The notes: generated by a model from the letters alone, not told the origin. A DNA stretch of 64,000 nt from Ligilactobacillus animalis KCTC 3501 = DSM 20602 (GCF_001434535.1 NZ_AYYW01000002.1:1-64000); one strand, 5' to 3'. Positions 36,664 to 52,129 are shown, counted from the stretch's first letter. Translations and numbers: made by a program.

Positions 36664-38592
36664 CTATTTTTCGATCTCGACTGCGACATCTGTATGACTT
36701 ACTTCTGTCCCAGGCTTGACTTCAACTTCAAATTTTTCAAAGAGATCTGAGTTAGCAAATGTAAACATCACCGTATCATCTAAGCCAGCCTTCTTGATCG
36801 CTGGATCCCAGAATTCCATGATCTGTTCACCTTTTGTCACATGTTGTCCTTCATTGACATAAGTTACAAAACCTGTCCCTTTCATCTTAACAGTTCCGAT
36901 ACCAACGTGGATCAAGGCTGGGATCCCATTGTCGGAAACTAAGCCGATCGCATGGCGTGTGACAAAGACTGTCTTGATGACCCCATCAAATGGAGCATAA
37001 ACTTTACCATCACTAGGAACGATCGCAACACCGGCTCCCATCTTGCCCGAAGCAAAGGTTGGATCAGAGACATCATTTAAAGCTACTACTTTACCAGCTA
37101 CAGGTACCATGGCTGTCAATTCATCATCTTTGATCAAGACACCGGCTTCGCTACTTTCACTGCTAAATTGATCACCCCAAGTTTTTTCCAACTCAGCCAC
37201 GATCTGTGCGTGACGTTCTTCGGTCAAAGTGATCTTCTTAGCAAAGATAAACATCCCGATCAACATCATGACTGCTGGGATCGCAAACATCATGATCTTG
37301 AAGGTAAATTGATCGCTTGCTGTGATAGAAGAAGCTGTCGCACCCGTAGTCATCCCAGCTAAAACAGCGATCTGACCAACAACACCGTTGGAGATAGCCC
37401 CACCGAATTTATCGACTAACGGACGAACGGATAAGGCTAATGATTCATCACGGTGACCTAATTTCCATTGACCATATTCAACTGAGTCAGTGATGATCAT
37501 CAAAATGATCAAGAAGACGACTGGTTGTGGGATGAAGAACAATTCAGCTGCAAATAAAACTAAAGCCAAATTGCTTCCGGCAACAGAAAAGACTGCTAGA
37601 CCGATCAACATCATTGTTAAACATCCGATAAATAATGGCTTACGGCTGAACTTCTTCGCTAAGAATGGGAAGAAAGCGACCGAGAAAAGCCCGACGATCA
37701 TATTGATGAATGAAAGGATCGAGAAGCCTTTAGAAAAGCCCATGATATACGTGAAGTAATACAATTCAAGCGCATTTACCAAGTTGATCCCGATACCATA
37801 GAAGAGATAAGCGATCGCTACCCATAACAATTGGTCATTTTTGACTAACATCTTTAAGACAGCGCCGATACCAGCTGTATCTTCTTCGTTTTTCCGGAGA
37901 TCATTTTCAACTTCGCGGGTCCCAAAACCAACAGCCAACGCACTAAGAAAGGCGGTAGCACAGACGATAAAGGCAAACCAGAACCAACCACGATCATCAC
38001 CAGTCCCACCATTACTTTGAAGTGAGAAGAATAACACCAATGGCATTACGACGACCCCGACTAAAGAACCACCGATCGTTGAACCGATACGAGCTAACGT
38101 TGCGATCTTTTCACGTTCCCGTGAATCAAAGGAAAGCGCTGGTAGCATCGACCAAAAACCGATATCCTTAAAGGAATAAAAGATGTCCATCGTGATATAC
38201 AATACGGCAAAGATAAAGAGGTATAACCAAGGGTTTGATTTATTCAAGCCCCCCATATTAGTAAATAAGATCAAAAGTGCGATCGAACTGATCGTCCCAC
38301 CGACTACGACCCAAGGACGAAAATGTCCCCAACGCGTTTTTGTTCGATCGATCGCATTTCCGATAAAAGGATCGATCAATAACTCAACGATCCGCAAGAT
38401 CATGATGATCAAAGTCACATAACTGATCAAACGGTTATTAGTTGCTTTATCACCTGTATTAAAAAGGTGTGAGGTAATGAACATGATCAAATAACTTGAT
38501 AAGGCAGCATAAAATACGTCATTACCAAAAGCGCCAAAAGTATATGATAAACGTGAAGTAAATTTACTTACAGGGCGTTCTTTTGTTTCCAT
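36664..38592 (-). CDS. lacS: Galactoside permease LacS (GPH family) with C-terminal IIA domain
   Basis: Imports lactose or alpha-galactosides by cation symport or galactose exchange. The 643-residue protein has about twelve membrane segments (1-480) and a C-terminal IIA-like domain (about 500-640) with the phosphorylatable histidine motif ALIHVGIGTVKMKGTGF; HPr phosphorylation of this domain tunes transport in Streptococcus thermophilus. The ATG at 38592 follows AGGAGAATT; ATG at 38595 is also possible. Divergent from lacZ. A RafP-type raffinose carrier is an alternative, given the adjacent alpha-galactosidase. Confidence 0.92.
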   Translation of the reverse strand: METKERPVSKFTSRLSYTFGAFGNDVFYAALSSYLIMFITSHLFNTGDKATNNRLISYVTLIIMILRIVELLIDPFIGNAIDRTKTRWGHFRPWVVVGGTISSIALLILFTNMGGLNKSNPWLYLFIFAVLYITMDIFYSFKDIGFWSMLPALSFDSREREKIATLARIGSTIGGSLVGVVVMPLVLFFSLQSNGGTGDDRGWFWFAFIVCATAFLSALAVGFGTREVENDLRKNEEDTAGIGAVLKMLVKNDQLLWVAIAYLFYGIGINLVNALELYYFTYIMGFSKGFSILSFINMIVGLFSVAFFPFLAKKFSRKPLFIGCLTMMLIGLAVFSVAGSNLALVLFAAELFFIPQPVVFLIILMIITDSVEYGQWKLGHRDESLALSVRPLVDKFGGAISNGVVGQIAVLAGMTTGATASSITASDQFTFKIMMFAIPAVMMLIGMFIFAKKITLTEERHAQIVAELEKTWGDQFSSESSEAGVLIKDDELTAMVPVAGKVVALNDVSDPTFASGKMGAGVAIVPSDGKVYAPFDGVIKTVFVTRHAIGLVSDNGIPALIHVGIGTVKMKGTGFVTYVNEGQHVTKGEQIMEFWDPAIKKAGLDDTVMFTFANSDLFEKFEVEVKPGTEVSHTDVAVEIEK

Positions 38593-38635
38593 CATAATTC
38601 TCCTAACTATAATTACTATTTCTTTTACAACTCTA

Positions 38636-38679
38636 ATATTAACCGCTTTCAAAAGATAAATCAAGGATTATTTACTAAA
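38636..38679 (-). promoter_or_regulatory. lacS promoter with GalR-type box and cre-like site
   Basis: On the minus strand TTGATT (38664-38659), 17 bases, TAATAT (38641-38636). TGAAAGCGGTTAAT, a degenerate cre, covers the spacer end and the -10. TTTAGTAAA (38679-38671) lies six bases upstream of the -35. Confidence 0.72.
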
Positions 38680-38754
38680 AATTACTTAAATTCATATTTG
38701 AAGTCGTATCACTTGACTTTTAACACTGCACTCTATCCATAACCTATCAGATAT

Positions 38755-38832
38755 TTTAGTAATTTAATTTTTCCTAAAAAGTAATATTTTTACTAAATAT
38801 AACTTGAATATCTAAATGTAATCGTTTACGAT
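38755..38832 (+). promoter_or_regulatory. lacZ promoter with GalR-type boxes and cre site
   Basis: TTGAAT (38804-38809), 17 bases, TACGAT (38827-38832). TGTAATCGTTTACG (38817-38830) is a strong cre overlapping the -10. Upstream are TTTAGTAAT (38755-38763) and the pair AAAAAGTAA (38776-38784) and TTTACTAAA (38789-38797), the latter six bases before the -35. Confidence 0.75.
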
Positions 38833-38853
38833 AGAGATGTAGCAAGAACTTAA

Positions 38854-41883
<3,030 letters not shown>

Positions 41884-41898
41884 AAGTTTAATTTTTAG

Positions 41899-41934
41899 AT
41901 AGGTACTTTGCGTTGGCAAGGTGCCTATTTTTTT
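41899..41934 (+). terminator. Terminator of lacZ
   Basis: ATAGGTACTTTGC and GGCAAGGTGCCTAT pair around a short loop, followed by seven T residues. Confidence 0.85.
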
Positions 41935-41961
41935 ATGCTATAACACCTAACAAATACTAAA

Positions 41962-41998
41962 AAAACGCCAGAATGCACTTGCATCCTGACGTTTCTTT
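41962..41998 (-). terminator. Terminator of the 2-hydroxyacid dehydrogenase gene
   Basis: On the minus strand AAACGTCAGGATGCA pairs with TGCATTCTGGCGTTT, followed by T residues. Confidence 0.85.
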
Positions 41999-42017
41999 AG
42001 GCTCTCACACGCTTGGT

Positions 42018-42932
42018 TTAATCCTTACCGAGTTGGGCTACGTGATCTTTGATATATTGGACTGAGCGTGCCAATTGTTCTTCTTCTTTAGCATTCAACT
42101 TGAGCTCAACTACTTCTTCGACCCCATCAGCTCCGATGATCGCTGGATAACCGATGTATGTCCCTAGAGATTCAACATATACTGAAGCCGGAGCAAACAA
42201 TTTAGCGTTAGACATGACTGCTTGCGCTAAACGCACCCCGCAAGTTGCGATCGCATAAGAAGTATAACCCTTACCGCTTGCCACGGTCCAAGCCCCTTCA
42301 GATGGTTTACTATCCAAAGCTTCGATCTCAGCTTGACTCAAGATCTCCGTGATCGGCTTATTATTAGCCCGAACCGTTGACCAAGCGTTGAATTGGGAAT
42401 TACCATGTTCACCTAGAACATAGCCATCGATATTACGACTGTCTTGATGCAAGTAGTCACCCACTACATGTTGCATCCGCGCGGTATCCAAGAAAGTCCC
42501 CGTTCCAAAGACACGGTTGCGGGGTAAACCAGTCTCTTGTTGCAAGATCGTCGTGATCGCATCACATGGGTTGGAAATATTGATCAAGACCCCATTAAAA
42601 CCAGCTTCTTTTAACTTACGCCCTACTTCGACCGCATTTTTGCTGTTGATCTCAAATTCGGCAAAACGATTACCGGTTCTGACACTGGCTTGAATATCAC
42701 CAAAGGCAGTGATCACAACATCGGCATCCTTTAGATCAGCATAATCTTGGATCTTGATCTCGGTGTGATATGGCATCCGTGGCATTGCATCTTCAAAGTC
42801 CAACTTTTCAGCCAAGACTTTTTTATCATTGGCATCGATCATCACAAGTTCATCAGCGATCCCTTGAGAAACGATCGTATAAGCCACAGTTACACCAACA
42901 TTACCAATTCCGATAACACCTAATTTTCTCAT
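42018..42932 (-). CDS. L-2-hydroxyisocaproate-type / L-lactate-family dehydrogenase
   Basis: An NAD-dependent L-2-hydroxyacid dehydrogenase of 304 residues. The Rossmann motif is GIGNVGVTVAY, the active-site loop arginine lies in SVRTGNRFAEF, and the catalytic His is in GYVLGEHGNSQF. GTGTFLDTARMQ, AWSTVR and GKGYTSYA match L-2-hydroxyisocaproate dehydrogenase of Weissella confusa more closely than classical lactate dehydrogenase. It would reduce branched 2-keto acids from leucine, valine or phenylalanine. GGGGAGGAA precedes the ATG. Monocistronic. Confidence 0.82.
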   Translation of the reverse strand: MRKLGVIGIGNVGVTVAYTIVSQGIADELVMIDANDKKVLAEKLDFEDAMPRMPYHTEIKIQDYADLKDADVVITAFGDIQASVRTGNRFAEFEINSKNAVEVGRKLKEAGFNGVLINISNPCDAITTILQQETGLPRNRVFGTGTFLDTARMQHVVGDYLHQDSRNIDGYVLGEHGNSQFNAWSTVRANNKPITEILSQAEIEALDSKPSEGAWTVASGKGYTSYAIATCGVRLAQAVMSNAKLFAPASVYVESLGTYIGYPAIIGADGVEEVVELKLNAKEEEQLARSVQYIKDHVAQLGKD

Positions 42933-43020
42933 TTAAAATTCCTCCCCGCTGATGCTCAGGCATCAATTTAGTTTGTTTCATAATACTCCGTTTTACTAAA
43001 ACTCGCAAGTAAAGTCTACT

Positions 43021-43045
43021 AAAAAAGGATGTCACACAGACATCC
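43021..43045 (-). terminator. Terminator after yajC
   Basis: On the minus strand GGATGTC-TGTGT-GACATCC followed by six T residues, just past the yajC stop. Confidence 0.9.
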
Positions 43046-43052
43046 CCCAAAA

Positions 43053-43400
43053 TTATTTATCTTCTTTTGTTTCATCTGCCACAACTGAGTCATTTTTGGC
43101 TTCAGTCGTTGTGGCTGTTGTCGTTGTTTCAGCCGCTTTCTTTAAAACGCGTGCGATAGCTGAACGAGTAAAGTCAAGGTAAACCCCATCGCAATCGATC
43201 GTTACGATGTTTTTATCTGCATTTACTTCACTTACGACCCCATGTAAACCACCGATAGTTACGATCTCATCGCCTGGTTTCAATGCGTTCATCATTTCTT
43301 GATGTTGTTGTTGTTGCTTCTTTTGTGGTCTGATCATCATAAAATACATCAAACCGATCAAAACAACAAACATTACAATTGTTGAAATTGAAGAATTCAC
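43053..43400 (-). CDS. yajC: Preprotein translocase accessory subunit YajC
   Basis: A 115-residue protein with one N-terminal membrane segment (about 7-23), then MIRPQKKQQQQHQEM and the conserved LKPGDEIVTIGGLHGVV. In E. coli YajC associates with SecDF-SecYEG. The tail is threonine- and acid-rich. It follows tgt, as in the widespread queA-tgt-yajC order. Confidence 0.93.
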   Translation of the reverse strand: MNSSISTIVMFVVLIGLMYFMMIRPQKKQQQQHQEMMNALKPGDEIVTIGGLHGVVSEVNADKNIVTIDCDGVYLDFTRSAIARVLKKAAETTTTATTTEAKNDSVVADETKEDK

Positions 43401-43481
43401 AATATTTGCCTCCTTAGTATATGTGTTCTTTATAACTGTATCAAAAAAATCTGTTAAAAACTAGCGTAATTGCCTTAAGAA

Positions 43482-44627
<1,146 letters not shown>

Positions 44628-44756
44628 CTATTCGTGCTATAAAAATGTGGAATAGCATATACATTATGCCATTTAGAAAGAATTATATACTTCCTTTCTT
44701 GATTCTTGTTTATCTTATCCCCCACATTTCATCTTTCTAGGGAACTCATACTTGTT

Positions 44757-45800
44757 TTAATAAATAAACATTGCATCACCAAAGCTAAAGAAGCGATACT
44801 TTTCTTCAACTGCGTGGCGATAAGCATTCAAAATATTTTCACGCCCTGTAAAGGCTGAAACTAACATTACTAGGGTTGATTTTGGTAAATGGAAATTAGT
44901 GATAAAGGCATTGACCACTTTCCATTCGTAACCTGGCTTGATAAAGATGTCGGTCCAACCGCTATCAGCCTTGATCTCACCGTTAAACTTGCTTCCGATC
45001 GTTTCTAGCGTCCGGATCGAAGTCGTACCCGTAGCTACGATCCGACCACCATTTTTGCGAACTTCATTTAATGTTTCTGCTGCTTCTTCTGACAAACGGT
45101 AAAATTCACTGTGCATCTTGTGCTCTTCAATGTTGTCCACACTGACTGGTCTAAAAGTTCCTAAACCAACATGTAGTGTCAGATAGACTAATTTGACACC
45201 TTTAGCTTCGATCTTAGCCAGTAATTCTTCCGTAAAGTGGAGCCCAGCTGTAGGAGCAGCTGCCGAACCGACTTCTTTAGAATAAACTGTTTGATACATT
45301 TCAGGATCGTCTAATTTTTCCTTGATGTATGGTGGTAATGGCATTTCACCCAAGCTTTCTAAGACTTCTAGAAAGATACCGTCGTATTCAAATTCAACGA
45401 TGCGACCTCCATGTTCAAGTTCTTCTTTGACAACGGCCGTTAATTCACCGTTGCCAAAGCTGATCTTAGTACCAACTTTAGCCCGTTTAGCTGGTTTGAC
45501 CAAGGTCTCCCATTGATCACCTTTGATATTATTTAAAAGTAGCACTTCTAAATGTCCACCAGTATCTGGTTTGACGCCATAGATCCGAGCTGGTAAAACG
45601 CGTGAATCGTTCATGACTAAAGCATCACCAGGGTTTAAGCGGTCGATCACATTGTAAAAATAGTCATCTTGATATTCTCCTGTTTTAGAATCTAAAACTA
45701 ACATCCGTGATTGGTCGCGATGCTCTAACGGTGTTTGTGCGATCAATTCTTCGGGTAGATCATAATCAAAATCTTCGGTCGTTAAATGTTCTTCTGTCAA
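44757..45800 (-). CDS. queA: S-adenosylmethionine:tRNA ribosyltransferase-isomerase
   Basis: Adds the epoxycyclopentanediol part to preQ1-tRNA using SAM, giving epoxyqueuosine. A 347-residue protein with the family start [24 protein letters not shown]-like [10 protein letters not shown], and [13 protein letters not shown] at 45800 is preferred: AGAGG lies nine bases upstream and overlaps the in-frame ATG at 45809. It follows ruvB closely. Confidence 0.94.
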   Translation of the reverse strand: MTEEHLTTEDFDYDLPEELIAQTPLEHRDQSRMLVLDSKTGEYQDDYFYNVIDRLNPGDALVMNDSRVLPARIYGVKPDTGGHLEVLLLNNIKGDQWETLVKPAKRAKVGTKISFGNGELTAVVKEELEHGGRIVEFEYDGIFLEVLESLGEMPLPPYIKEKLDDPEMYQTVYSKEVGSAAAPTAGLHFTEELLAKIEAKGVKLVYLTLHVGLGTFRPVSVDNIEEHKMHSEFYRLSEEAAETLNEVRKNGGRIVATGTTSIRTLETIGSKFNGEIKADSGWTDIFIKPGYEWKVVNAFITNFHLPKSTLVMLVSAFTGRENILNAYRHAVEEKYRFFSFGDAMFIY

Positions 45801-45814
45801 AAAAATCATCCTCT

Positions 45815-46822
45815 TTAATTTTTGTTATGTGGTAGGTGTAAATGCTCATACGCCAACGGGGTCACCACACGCCCCCGAGCAGTTCGTTTGATAAACCCGA
45901 TCTGTAAGAGATAAGGTTCGATCATATCGGCGATCGTTTCCGTATCTTCACCGATATTGGCAGCTAAAGTGTTCAAGCCCACTGGCCCACCGCCGTATAA
46001 TTCGATCATTGTTCTTAAAACTTTATGATCGGTCTCATCTAAGCCCCGATCATCAACATGTAGCATTTCCAAAGCAAATTTCACGATCTCAAGGTCGATC
46101 TGATCTTTGGCCGCTACTTGTGCAAAATCACGCACACGCTTTAATAAGCGGTTAGCCACCCGCGGAGTCCCCCGCGAACGGCGCGAGATCTCCAAGGCGC
46201 CTTGCTCACTGATCGCAGTTGAAAAAACACTTGCAGACCGGGTAACGATCTGCGCTAGTTCAGCATCAGTGTAGTAGTTCATATGCTCGACGATCCCAAA
46301 ACGCGCGCGCAAAGGGGCCGACAACATGCCAGCCTTAGTCGTAGCTCCGATCAAAGTAAATGGTGGCAACGGGAATCTGACTGGATGAGCGGTCGCATCT
46401 TGGCCAACGATGATATCGATATAAAAATCTTCCATCGCCGAATAAAGCATCTCTTCAATACTCTTTGGCATCCGATGGATCTCATCGATAAATAACACAT
46501 CGCCTGGTTCAAGCTCATTTAATAACGCCACTAGATCACCTGGTCGCTCAATAGCAGGCCCTGTCGTCGTCTTGATCTTAACTTCCAATTCATTAGCAAT
46601 GATCGTCGCTAATGTCGTCTTACCTAAACCAGGTGGCCCATAGAGCAAGACATGATCGAGTGACTCTTGGCGACTTTTGGCAGCTTCGATATAGATCGCC
46701 ACTTTTTGCTTGATCTTTTCTTGGCCGATATATTGCGCTAATTTTTGCGGACGTAGACTCAATTCTGTTTGCTCATCATTTTGATCAAAAGCCGCATTTG
46801 AGATCAGACGCTCATCTTCCAT
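45815..46822 (-). CDS. ruvB: Holliday-junction branch-migration ATPase RuvB
   Basis: Hexameric AAA+ motor that pulls DNA through RuvA-bound junctions. A 335-residue protein with Walker [12 protein letters not shown], Walker B FIDEIHRM, sensor GATTKAG, the arginine finger region [13 protein letters not shown], and a C-terminal winged helix ending [15 protein letters not shown]. It starts 19 bases after ruvA. RuvC is normally absent in Firmicutes, where RecU does the cutting. Confidence 0.97.
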   Translation of the reverse strand: MEDERLISNAAFDQNDEQTELSLRPQKLAQYIGQEKIKQKVAIYIEAAKSRQESLDHVLLYGPPGLGKTTLATIIANELEVKIKTTTGPAIERPGDLVALLNELEPGDVLFIDEIHRMPKSIEEMLYSAMEDFYIDIIVGQDATAHPVRFPLPPFTLIGATTKAGMLSAPLRARFGIVEHMNYYTDAELAQIVTRSASVFSTAISEQGALEISRRSRGTPRVANRLLKRVRDFAQVAAKDQIDLEIVKFALEMLHVDDRGLDETDHKVLRTMIELYGGGPVGLNTLAANIGEDTETIADMIEPYLLQIGFIKRTARGRVVTPLAYEHLHLPHNKN

Positions 46823-46841
46823 CCAAATCAGTCCCTTCTAC

Positions 46842-47447
46842 TTATTTTTTCATGATCAAGCGTAAACCTTGCCGCAAATAAGCATCGGTCGAATCGCCAG
46901 TGTAATTTTCCAACTTCTTAGCAACGCGCTTGATCTCATTTTTCGTATACCCTAATGCGGTCAAGGCTTCGATCGCCTCTTGTAAATATGGTTGCTCAGT
47001 CGTGGTCAACTCGATCCCTTGTTGGCCGACGAACTTAGTCTGGTCTAGATCATTTAACTTGCCCTTCAAGTCTAAAATGATCTGCTTAGCCGTTTTCTTA
47101 CCAATACCAGGGAAATTAGTCAGATAACCATCATCTTCTTGTTCGATCGCATTGATCAAACCGCTGTGGTCTTCACTAGCTAAGATCGCTAGCGCACTTT
47201 TCGGCCCGATCCCTGAAACATTCAATAACTTCAAGAAAAGTTGCTTTTCAGCTTCGTCGACAAAACCGTAAAGCATGATCTCAGTCTCACGAACAGCTTG
47301 GTGCAAATAGATCTTTTGCTGGCGCTCAAGATCGACTTGATAGCGAAATGGATTAGCCACAAAGACTAAATACCCCATTTGATCACGCTCGACTACGATA
47401 TAACGCGGAGTAACTTTAACTATCGTCCCAATGATATATTCATACAT
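46842..47447 (-). CDS. ruvA: Holliday-junction DNA-binding protein RuvA
   Basis: Tetramer that binds four-way junctions and loads RuvB. At 201 residues: N-terminal OB fold ([10 protein letters not shown]), two helix-hairpin-helix motifs ([12 protein letters not shown] and [15 protein letters not shown]), a flexible linker, and a C-terminal domain contacting RuvB ([16 protein letters not shown]). Immediately upstream is mutL with a gap of about 70 bases. Confidence 0.96.
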   Translation of the reverse strand: MYEYIIGTIVKVTPRYIVVERDQMGYLVFVANPFRYQVDLERQQKIYLHQAVRETEIMLYGFVDEAEKQLFLKLLNVSGIGPKSALAILASEDHSGLINAIEQEDDGYLTNFPGIGKKTAKQIILDLKGKLNDLDQTKFVGQQGIELTTTEQPYLQEAIEALTALGYTKNEIKRVAKKLENYTGDSTDAYLRQGLRLIMKK

Positions 47448-47518
47448 AAATTTTCACCTGTTCTTTTTCTACATGCCTTTTAATGTTACCACAGAAACAG
47501 CACCTTGACCGAACTTTT

Positions 47519-49507
47519 TTACAATTCTGTCTGTTTTCCTTGGTGGGGATCTTGGATCCGTTTGAACATCCGCTCAAGCTCTGAATTTCTAAAATGCACT
47601 AAAGTTGGTCTACCATGCGGACAATTGAATGGATTATTACATTTAGCCAGCTGTTCCAATAAAGCCTTAGCTTGGAAATCATCTAAATGGTGATTGGCCT
47701 TGATCGATCGTTTACAGCTCATCATGATCGCTGTTTTTTCGCGAAATTTTGCAACTGTCAATTTATGATCTTCTAAAAACCATTCGATCATTTCTCTGAT
47801 CGTGTCTTCTTCTTGTCCCTTGATGAACCATGTCGGGTGACGCCTTACGATAAAAGTGTTTTGTCCAAACTCTTCTAGTTCGATCCCTAACTCGGCTAAT
47901 TTAGCGCGATTTTCACTGATCTTTAGCGTATCTGTCGTCGGATAAGATAAGATGATCGGCACTAACAACTCCTGCTGAGCTTTGGAAACTTCACCGATCG
48001 CTTCACGGTAGTATTCATATTTACACCGCTCTTGGGCAGCATGCTGGTCAACTAAGTATAAGCCATCTGCTGCTTGCGCCAATAAATAAGTTCCATGGAG
48101 TTGTCCGATATAAGTTAACCCAGGAAATTTTTCTTTTACCGGCGTTTGACTACTCTGATCATCAGCATGTTCAACTTCTAACTCAGCGGTATTTATTGGC
48201 TTGGCTTGCACTTTTGCTCGATACTTTTCATCCCACGCTTTGAGTTCGTCAGAATCCAGTTGGCGCTTATCTTCAATGATCACTGGCTTAGTTAGCGCCA
48301 CATCTTGTGCTTTAGCAGGCTTAGGCGTAGTTTCTTGAGTCTGTGCTAAAGAGCTCCCCATTAAAACCTGGGTTATTTCAGCCGTTGAACGCTTTGGCTT
48401 TGGCTTTACTTCATAACTATCACTAGTTTCAGCTAAGGTAAAATCCAACTGTTCGGCTTTAGGTTCACGTTTAGTTTTAGGTTTTGAGCCGAGATTTTCT
48501 AAGGCACTCGGGATCAGATTTTCTTTAGCTAAACGCGCGTAGATCGTTTGTTCGATCAAATTTGCTAACTGCTCTTCTTTGCTGATCCTGACCTCTTGTT
48601 TGGTCGGATGCACATTGACATCAACTAACAAAGGATCCAAGTGGATATCGATAACTCCAATGGGATAGCGTCCGACCATCAACTTTGAGCCATAGCCTTG
48701 TAAAACTGCTTTTAGCAATTGCTTATTTTTGATGTACCGGCCATTGATCAGTAAACTGATATAATTTCGGGATGCACGCGTCAATTTAGGTAACGACACG
48801 TAACCTTGGACCTTAAAATCTAGGTCTTCGCCCGAAAAGGCCACCATCTGTCGGGCATTTTGGATCCCGTAGATCGCACTTACCGTTTGGATCAATTTCC
48901 CATTTCCTGCCGTTTGCAAGATCCGCTTACCATTATTATATAGTGCAAAAGCGATCTCACCATGACTTAAAGCCAAACGGTTGACGATATCACTGATCGC
49001 TGCTAGCTCGGTCTGAAGCGAACTGAGGTACTTTAAACGGGCAGGTGTATTATAAAATAGATCAGTTACCGTGATCTTTGTACCTTGGCGCATGGCTGCT
49101 GGCTTATGAGCCGTAACTTCGCCGCCACGCACGTGATAAAATGTCCCCTGCGTTTCAGTCTGAAGTGCAGTCTCCAAACAAACGTCGGCCACTGAGGCAA
49201 TACTTGGTAATGCTTCGCCCCGAAAGCCTAACGTATTTACCTGAAAAAGGTCTTGGCGATCCTTGATCTTACTTGTCGCATGCCTAAAAAATGCCAGTGG
49301 GACATCTTCAGCAGCGATCCCTTCACCATTATCGATCACAGTAACTTCTTTGATACCTGCTTCTTTAACATAAATATCGATCTGCGTACTGTTAGCATCG
49401 ATCGCATTTTCGACCAACTCTTTGACCACTGAGGCTGGCCTTTCAACAACTTCGCCGGCTGCGATCTGATCGGCTAAAACAGTCGCTAACTCATGGATTT
49501 TAGCCAT
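47519..49507 (-). CDS. mutL: DNA mismatch repair protein MutL
   Basis: Couples mismatch recognition to strand removal. A 662-residue protein. The N-terminal GHKL ATPase has ELVENAIDA, DNGEGI and LGFRGEALPSI. A long variable linker spans about 340-470. The C-terminal domain carries the endonuclease motif DQHAAQERCKYE and the CPHGRP zinc motif, so this MutL should nick DNA itself, as expected in bacteria without MutH. It follows mutS by 15 bases. Confidence 0.96.
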   Translation of the reverse strand: MAKIHELATVLADQIAAGEVVERPASVVKELVENAIDANSTQIDIYVKEAGIKEVTVIDNGEGIAAEDVPLAFFRHATSKIKDRQDLFQVNTLGFRGEALPSIASVADVCLETALQTETQGTFYHVRGGEVTAHKPAAMRQGTKITVTDLFYNTPARLKYLSSLQTELAAISDIVNRLALSHGEIAFALYNNGKRILQTAGNGKLIQTVSAIYGIQNARQMVAFSGEDLDFKVQGYVSLPKLTRASRNYISLLINGRYIKNKQLLKAVLQGYGSKLMVGRYPIGVIDIHLDPLLVDVNVHPTKQEVRISKEEQLANLIEQTIYARLAKENLIPSALENLGSKPKTKREPKAEQLDFTLAETSDSYEVKPKPKRSTAEITQVLMGSSLAQTQETTPKPAKAQDVALTKPVIIEDKRQLDSDELKAWDEKYRAKVQAKPINTAELEVEHADDQSSQTPVKEKFPGLTYIGQLHGTYLLAQAADGLYLVDQHAAQERCKYEYYREAIGEVSKAQQELLVPIILSYPTTDTLKISENRAKLAELGIELEEFGQNTFIVRRHPTWFIKGQEEDTIREMIEWFLEDHKLTVAKFREKTAIMMSCKRSIKANHHLDDFQAKALLEQLAKCNNPFNCPHGRPTLVHFRNSELERMFKRIQDPHQGKQTEL

Positions 49508-49522
49508 TTTCGTCTCACCTTG

Positions 49523-52129
49523 CTATTTTAATTTTTCTTGCCACTTAAAGACTGCATTCATTACATCCATCGGCGTCATTGCCATTAAATTCAGATCCAA
49601 GATCTCGTTTAAGACGTCCATTTCTTTGCCAACAGGTTCTTTTGTTGTTACAACTTCGGGACTAAAGAGCGAAAGTTGGGCCTCACTATCATCAGCTTCA
49701 ACTTGAACTGGAGCGACCTCCTTAAGTGTGGTCGTCATCTTAGGTGCCTCTTTTCCTTCTAGTTGATGTAAGATCGTATCGGCTCGGGTCAATAAACTTG
49801 CGGGCATACCAGCTAGTTTTGCAACATGGACCCCATAAGAGCGATCAGCTGGACCGGCTTGCATCTTGTGTAAAAAGACTAATTCACCGTCTTTTTCGAC
49901 TGCGCCAACATGAATGTTTGCCAAATGTGGTAATTCTTGTTCGAGGACAGTCAGTTCGTGATAGTGCGTCGAAAATAATGTCTTAGCTTTGACTTTATCA
50001 TGCACATACTCGATGATCGCTTGGGCTAAGGCCATTCCATCATAAGTAGCCGTCCCACGTCCTAACTCATCAAAGAGCAACAAGCTATTTGGGGTCGCCT
50101 GTTTTAAAGCTAAATTAGCTTCTTTCATTTCGACCATGAAAGTGGATTCCCCTGAGATCAGATCATCAGCTGCCCCGATCCGGGTAAAGATCTGGTCAAA
50201 GATCGGCATTTTGGCTTGTTTAGCTGGTACAAAACATCCCATCTGCGCCATGATCACACTGAGTGCCAATTGTCGCATATAGGTACTTTTCCCAGACATA
50301 TTTGGCCCAGTGATCAATAAGATATCCAACTCCGAAGACATTTTGACATCATTTGGAATATAACTTTGCTTACCTAAAACTTTTTCGACGACTGGATGCC
50401 AACCTTCAACGATATCCAAAGTTCGCTCATTTTGACTCAACACTGGGCGGACAAAATGGTTATCCTCACTAACAGTCGCAAAACTTTGCAAGACATCTAA
50501 TTGAGCGACCTTAGCTGCTAATTTTTGCAGGCGTTTGATCTGATCTTTGATCTGGTCACGGATCTGGGTGAATAATTGATATTCTAGCTCATAAGCTTTA
50601 GTCTCCGCACCTAAGATCAATTCTTCTTTTTCCTTTAATTCAGGCGTGATAAAGCGCTCAGCATTTGTCAGCGTTTGTTTTCGTTGATAACGATCTTGCG
50701 GAAGTTTTTTGACATTAGCTTTCGAAACTTCAATATAATAACCAAACACCCGGTTGAAACCGATCTTTAGATTTGAGATCCCTGTTACTTGACGTTCGCG
50801 CGCTTCTAACTGAGCTAACCACTGTTTACCATTTTTCATCGCATCGTTGTACTCATCTAACTGAGAATTATAGCCAGCTCTGATCAAATTACCTTCAGTG
50901 ATCGACAGTGGTGGCTCGTCGACGATCGCCTGTTCGATCAGATCAGCGACGTCTTCGACTGGATCTAATTCAGCTAAGAAATCACGATAAATATCTTGAT
51001 CTAGTTGTTCTAAAATATAGCGGATCTGCGGAATATGAGCGAGTGAGGTCCGCAACTGGACTAAATCGCGACCATTGACATTGCCAAATGCTACGCGCCC
51101 GGCTAAACGCTCAAGATCATAAACTTGGGTCAATTGTTCAATGATCCCAGAGCGTTCAAAATAATTATCTAATAGATCTTCCACGATCGCTTGGCGTTGC
51201 TCGATCTGTTTGAGATCTAATAATGGGCGCCCGATCCATTGTTTCAATAAACGCGCTCCCATGGCTGTTTTAGTCTCATCTAACAGCCAAAGTAAGGTCC
51301 CGGATTTTTTATGTGTCCGTAAATTTTTCAATAATTCTAAATTACGTTGGGCATTGTGATCTAATTTCAAATAGTGGGATGGTTCATAGTGGACAGCTTT
51401 TTGTAGATGGGCTAAAAAGCGTTTTTGCGTTGTCGTCAAATATGCTAGCAATTGCTTGACCGTTTGCTTTTCTAAAGTCTGTTGGAGGTCTTGACTTACA
51501 TACGAAACTTCTGCACTTGGTGTCACTTCTGGCTGAGTTGACGTCAAAACTTTCAACTGTTCTAATAATGTTTGCGTTGGCTGACTGAGTGAATCATCGA
51601 TCACGACTTCTTTAGTCTGCAAACTCATCAATTCATTTAAGAGCGATTCGGTACTTGTTAAGGTCGCAACTTTGATCTCCCCCGTCGATAGATCAGCATA
51701 CGCAAAACCATACTGTCCCTTTTCTTCGTGTAGCGCTGTTAAGTAGTTGTTTTCTTTAGCTTCACTTGCATTTTGGTCGATGATCGTCCCAGGTGTCACT
51801 AGTTGGACCACTTCACGCTTGACCATTCCCTTAGCTGTCTTAGGATCTTCGACTTGTTCACAGATCGCTACCTTATAGCCCTGGTCAACTAAAATATCAA
51901 TGTAATTTTGTGCAGCATGATGCGGTACACCACACATCGGGATCGGATCGACCGCATTTTTATTGCGCGTCGTCAAAGTCAACTCAAGGATCTGAGCTCC
52001 CTTGACCGCATCGTCGTAAAACATTTCATAGAAATCCCCTAAACGATAAAATAAAAAGGCGTCGGGATACTGTTTTTTGACCGCCAAATACTGTTCCATC
52101 ATTGGCGTCTTTTTTGTCTTTTGTGGCAT
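49523..52129 (-). CDS. mutS: DNA mismatch repair protein MutS
   Basis: Recognises mismatches and small loops. An 868-residue protein with the mismatch-binding Phe-x-Glu in RLGDFYEMF near residue 35, connector, core and clamp domains, Walker [14 protein letters not shown], and [14 protein letters not shown]. The C-terminal extension may contact the sliding clamp. Distinct from MutS2 at 5144-7504, which lacks the mismatch domain. Operon mutS-mutL, followed by ruvAB. Confidence 0.97.
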   Translation of the reverse strand: MPQKTKKTPMMEQYLAVKKQYPDAFLFYRLGDFYEMFYDDAVKGAQILELTLTTRNKNAVDPIPMCGVPHHAAQNYIDILVDQGYKVAICEQVEDPKTAKGMVKREVVQLVTPGTIIDQNASEAKENNYLTALHEEKGQYGFAYADLSTGEIKVATLTSTESLLNELMSLQTKEVVIDDSLSQPTQTLLEQLKVLTSTQPEVTPSAEVSYVSQDLQQTLEKQTVKQLLAYLTTTQKRFLAHLQKAVHYEPSHYLKLDHNAQRNLELLKNLRTHKKSGTLLWLLDETKTAMGARLLKQWIGRPLLDLKQIEQRQAIVEDLLDNYFERSGIIEQLTQVYDLERLAGRVAFGNVNGRDLVQLRTSLAHIPQIRYILEQLDQDIYRDFLAELDPVEDVADLIEQAIVDEPPLSITEGNLIRAGYNSQLDEYNDAMKNGKQWLAQLEARERQVTGISNLKIGFNRVFGYYIEVSKANVKKLPQDRYQRKQTLTNAERFITPELKEKEELILGAETKAYELEYQLFTQIRDQIKDQIKRLQKLAAKVAQLDVLQSFATVSEDNHFVRPVLSQNERTLDIVEGWHPVVEKVLGKQSYIPNDVKMSSELDILLITGPNMSGKSTYMRQLALSVIMAQMGCFVPAKQAKMPIFDQIFTRIGAADDLISGESTFMVEMKEANLALKQATPNSLLLFDELGRGTATYDGMALAQAIIEYVHDKVKAKTLFSTHYHELTVLEQELPHLANIHVGAVEKDGELVFLHKMQAGPADRSYGVHVAKLAGMPASLLTRADTILHQLEGKEAPKMTTTLKEVAPVQVEADDSEAQLSLFSPEVVTTKEPVGKEMDVLNEILDLNLMAMTPMDVMNAVFKWQEKLK

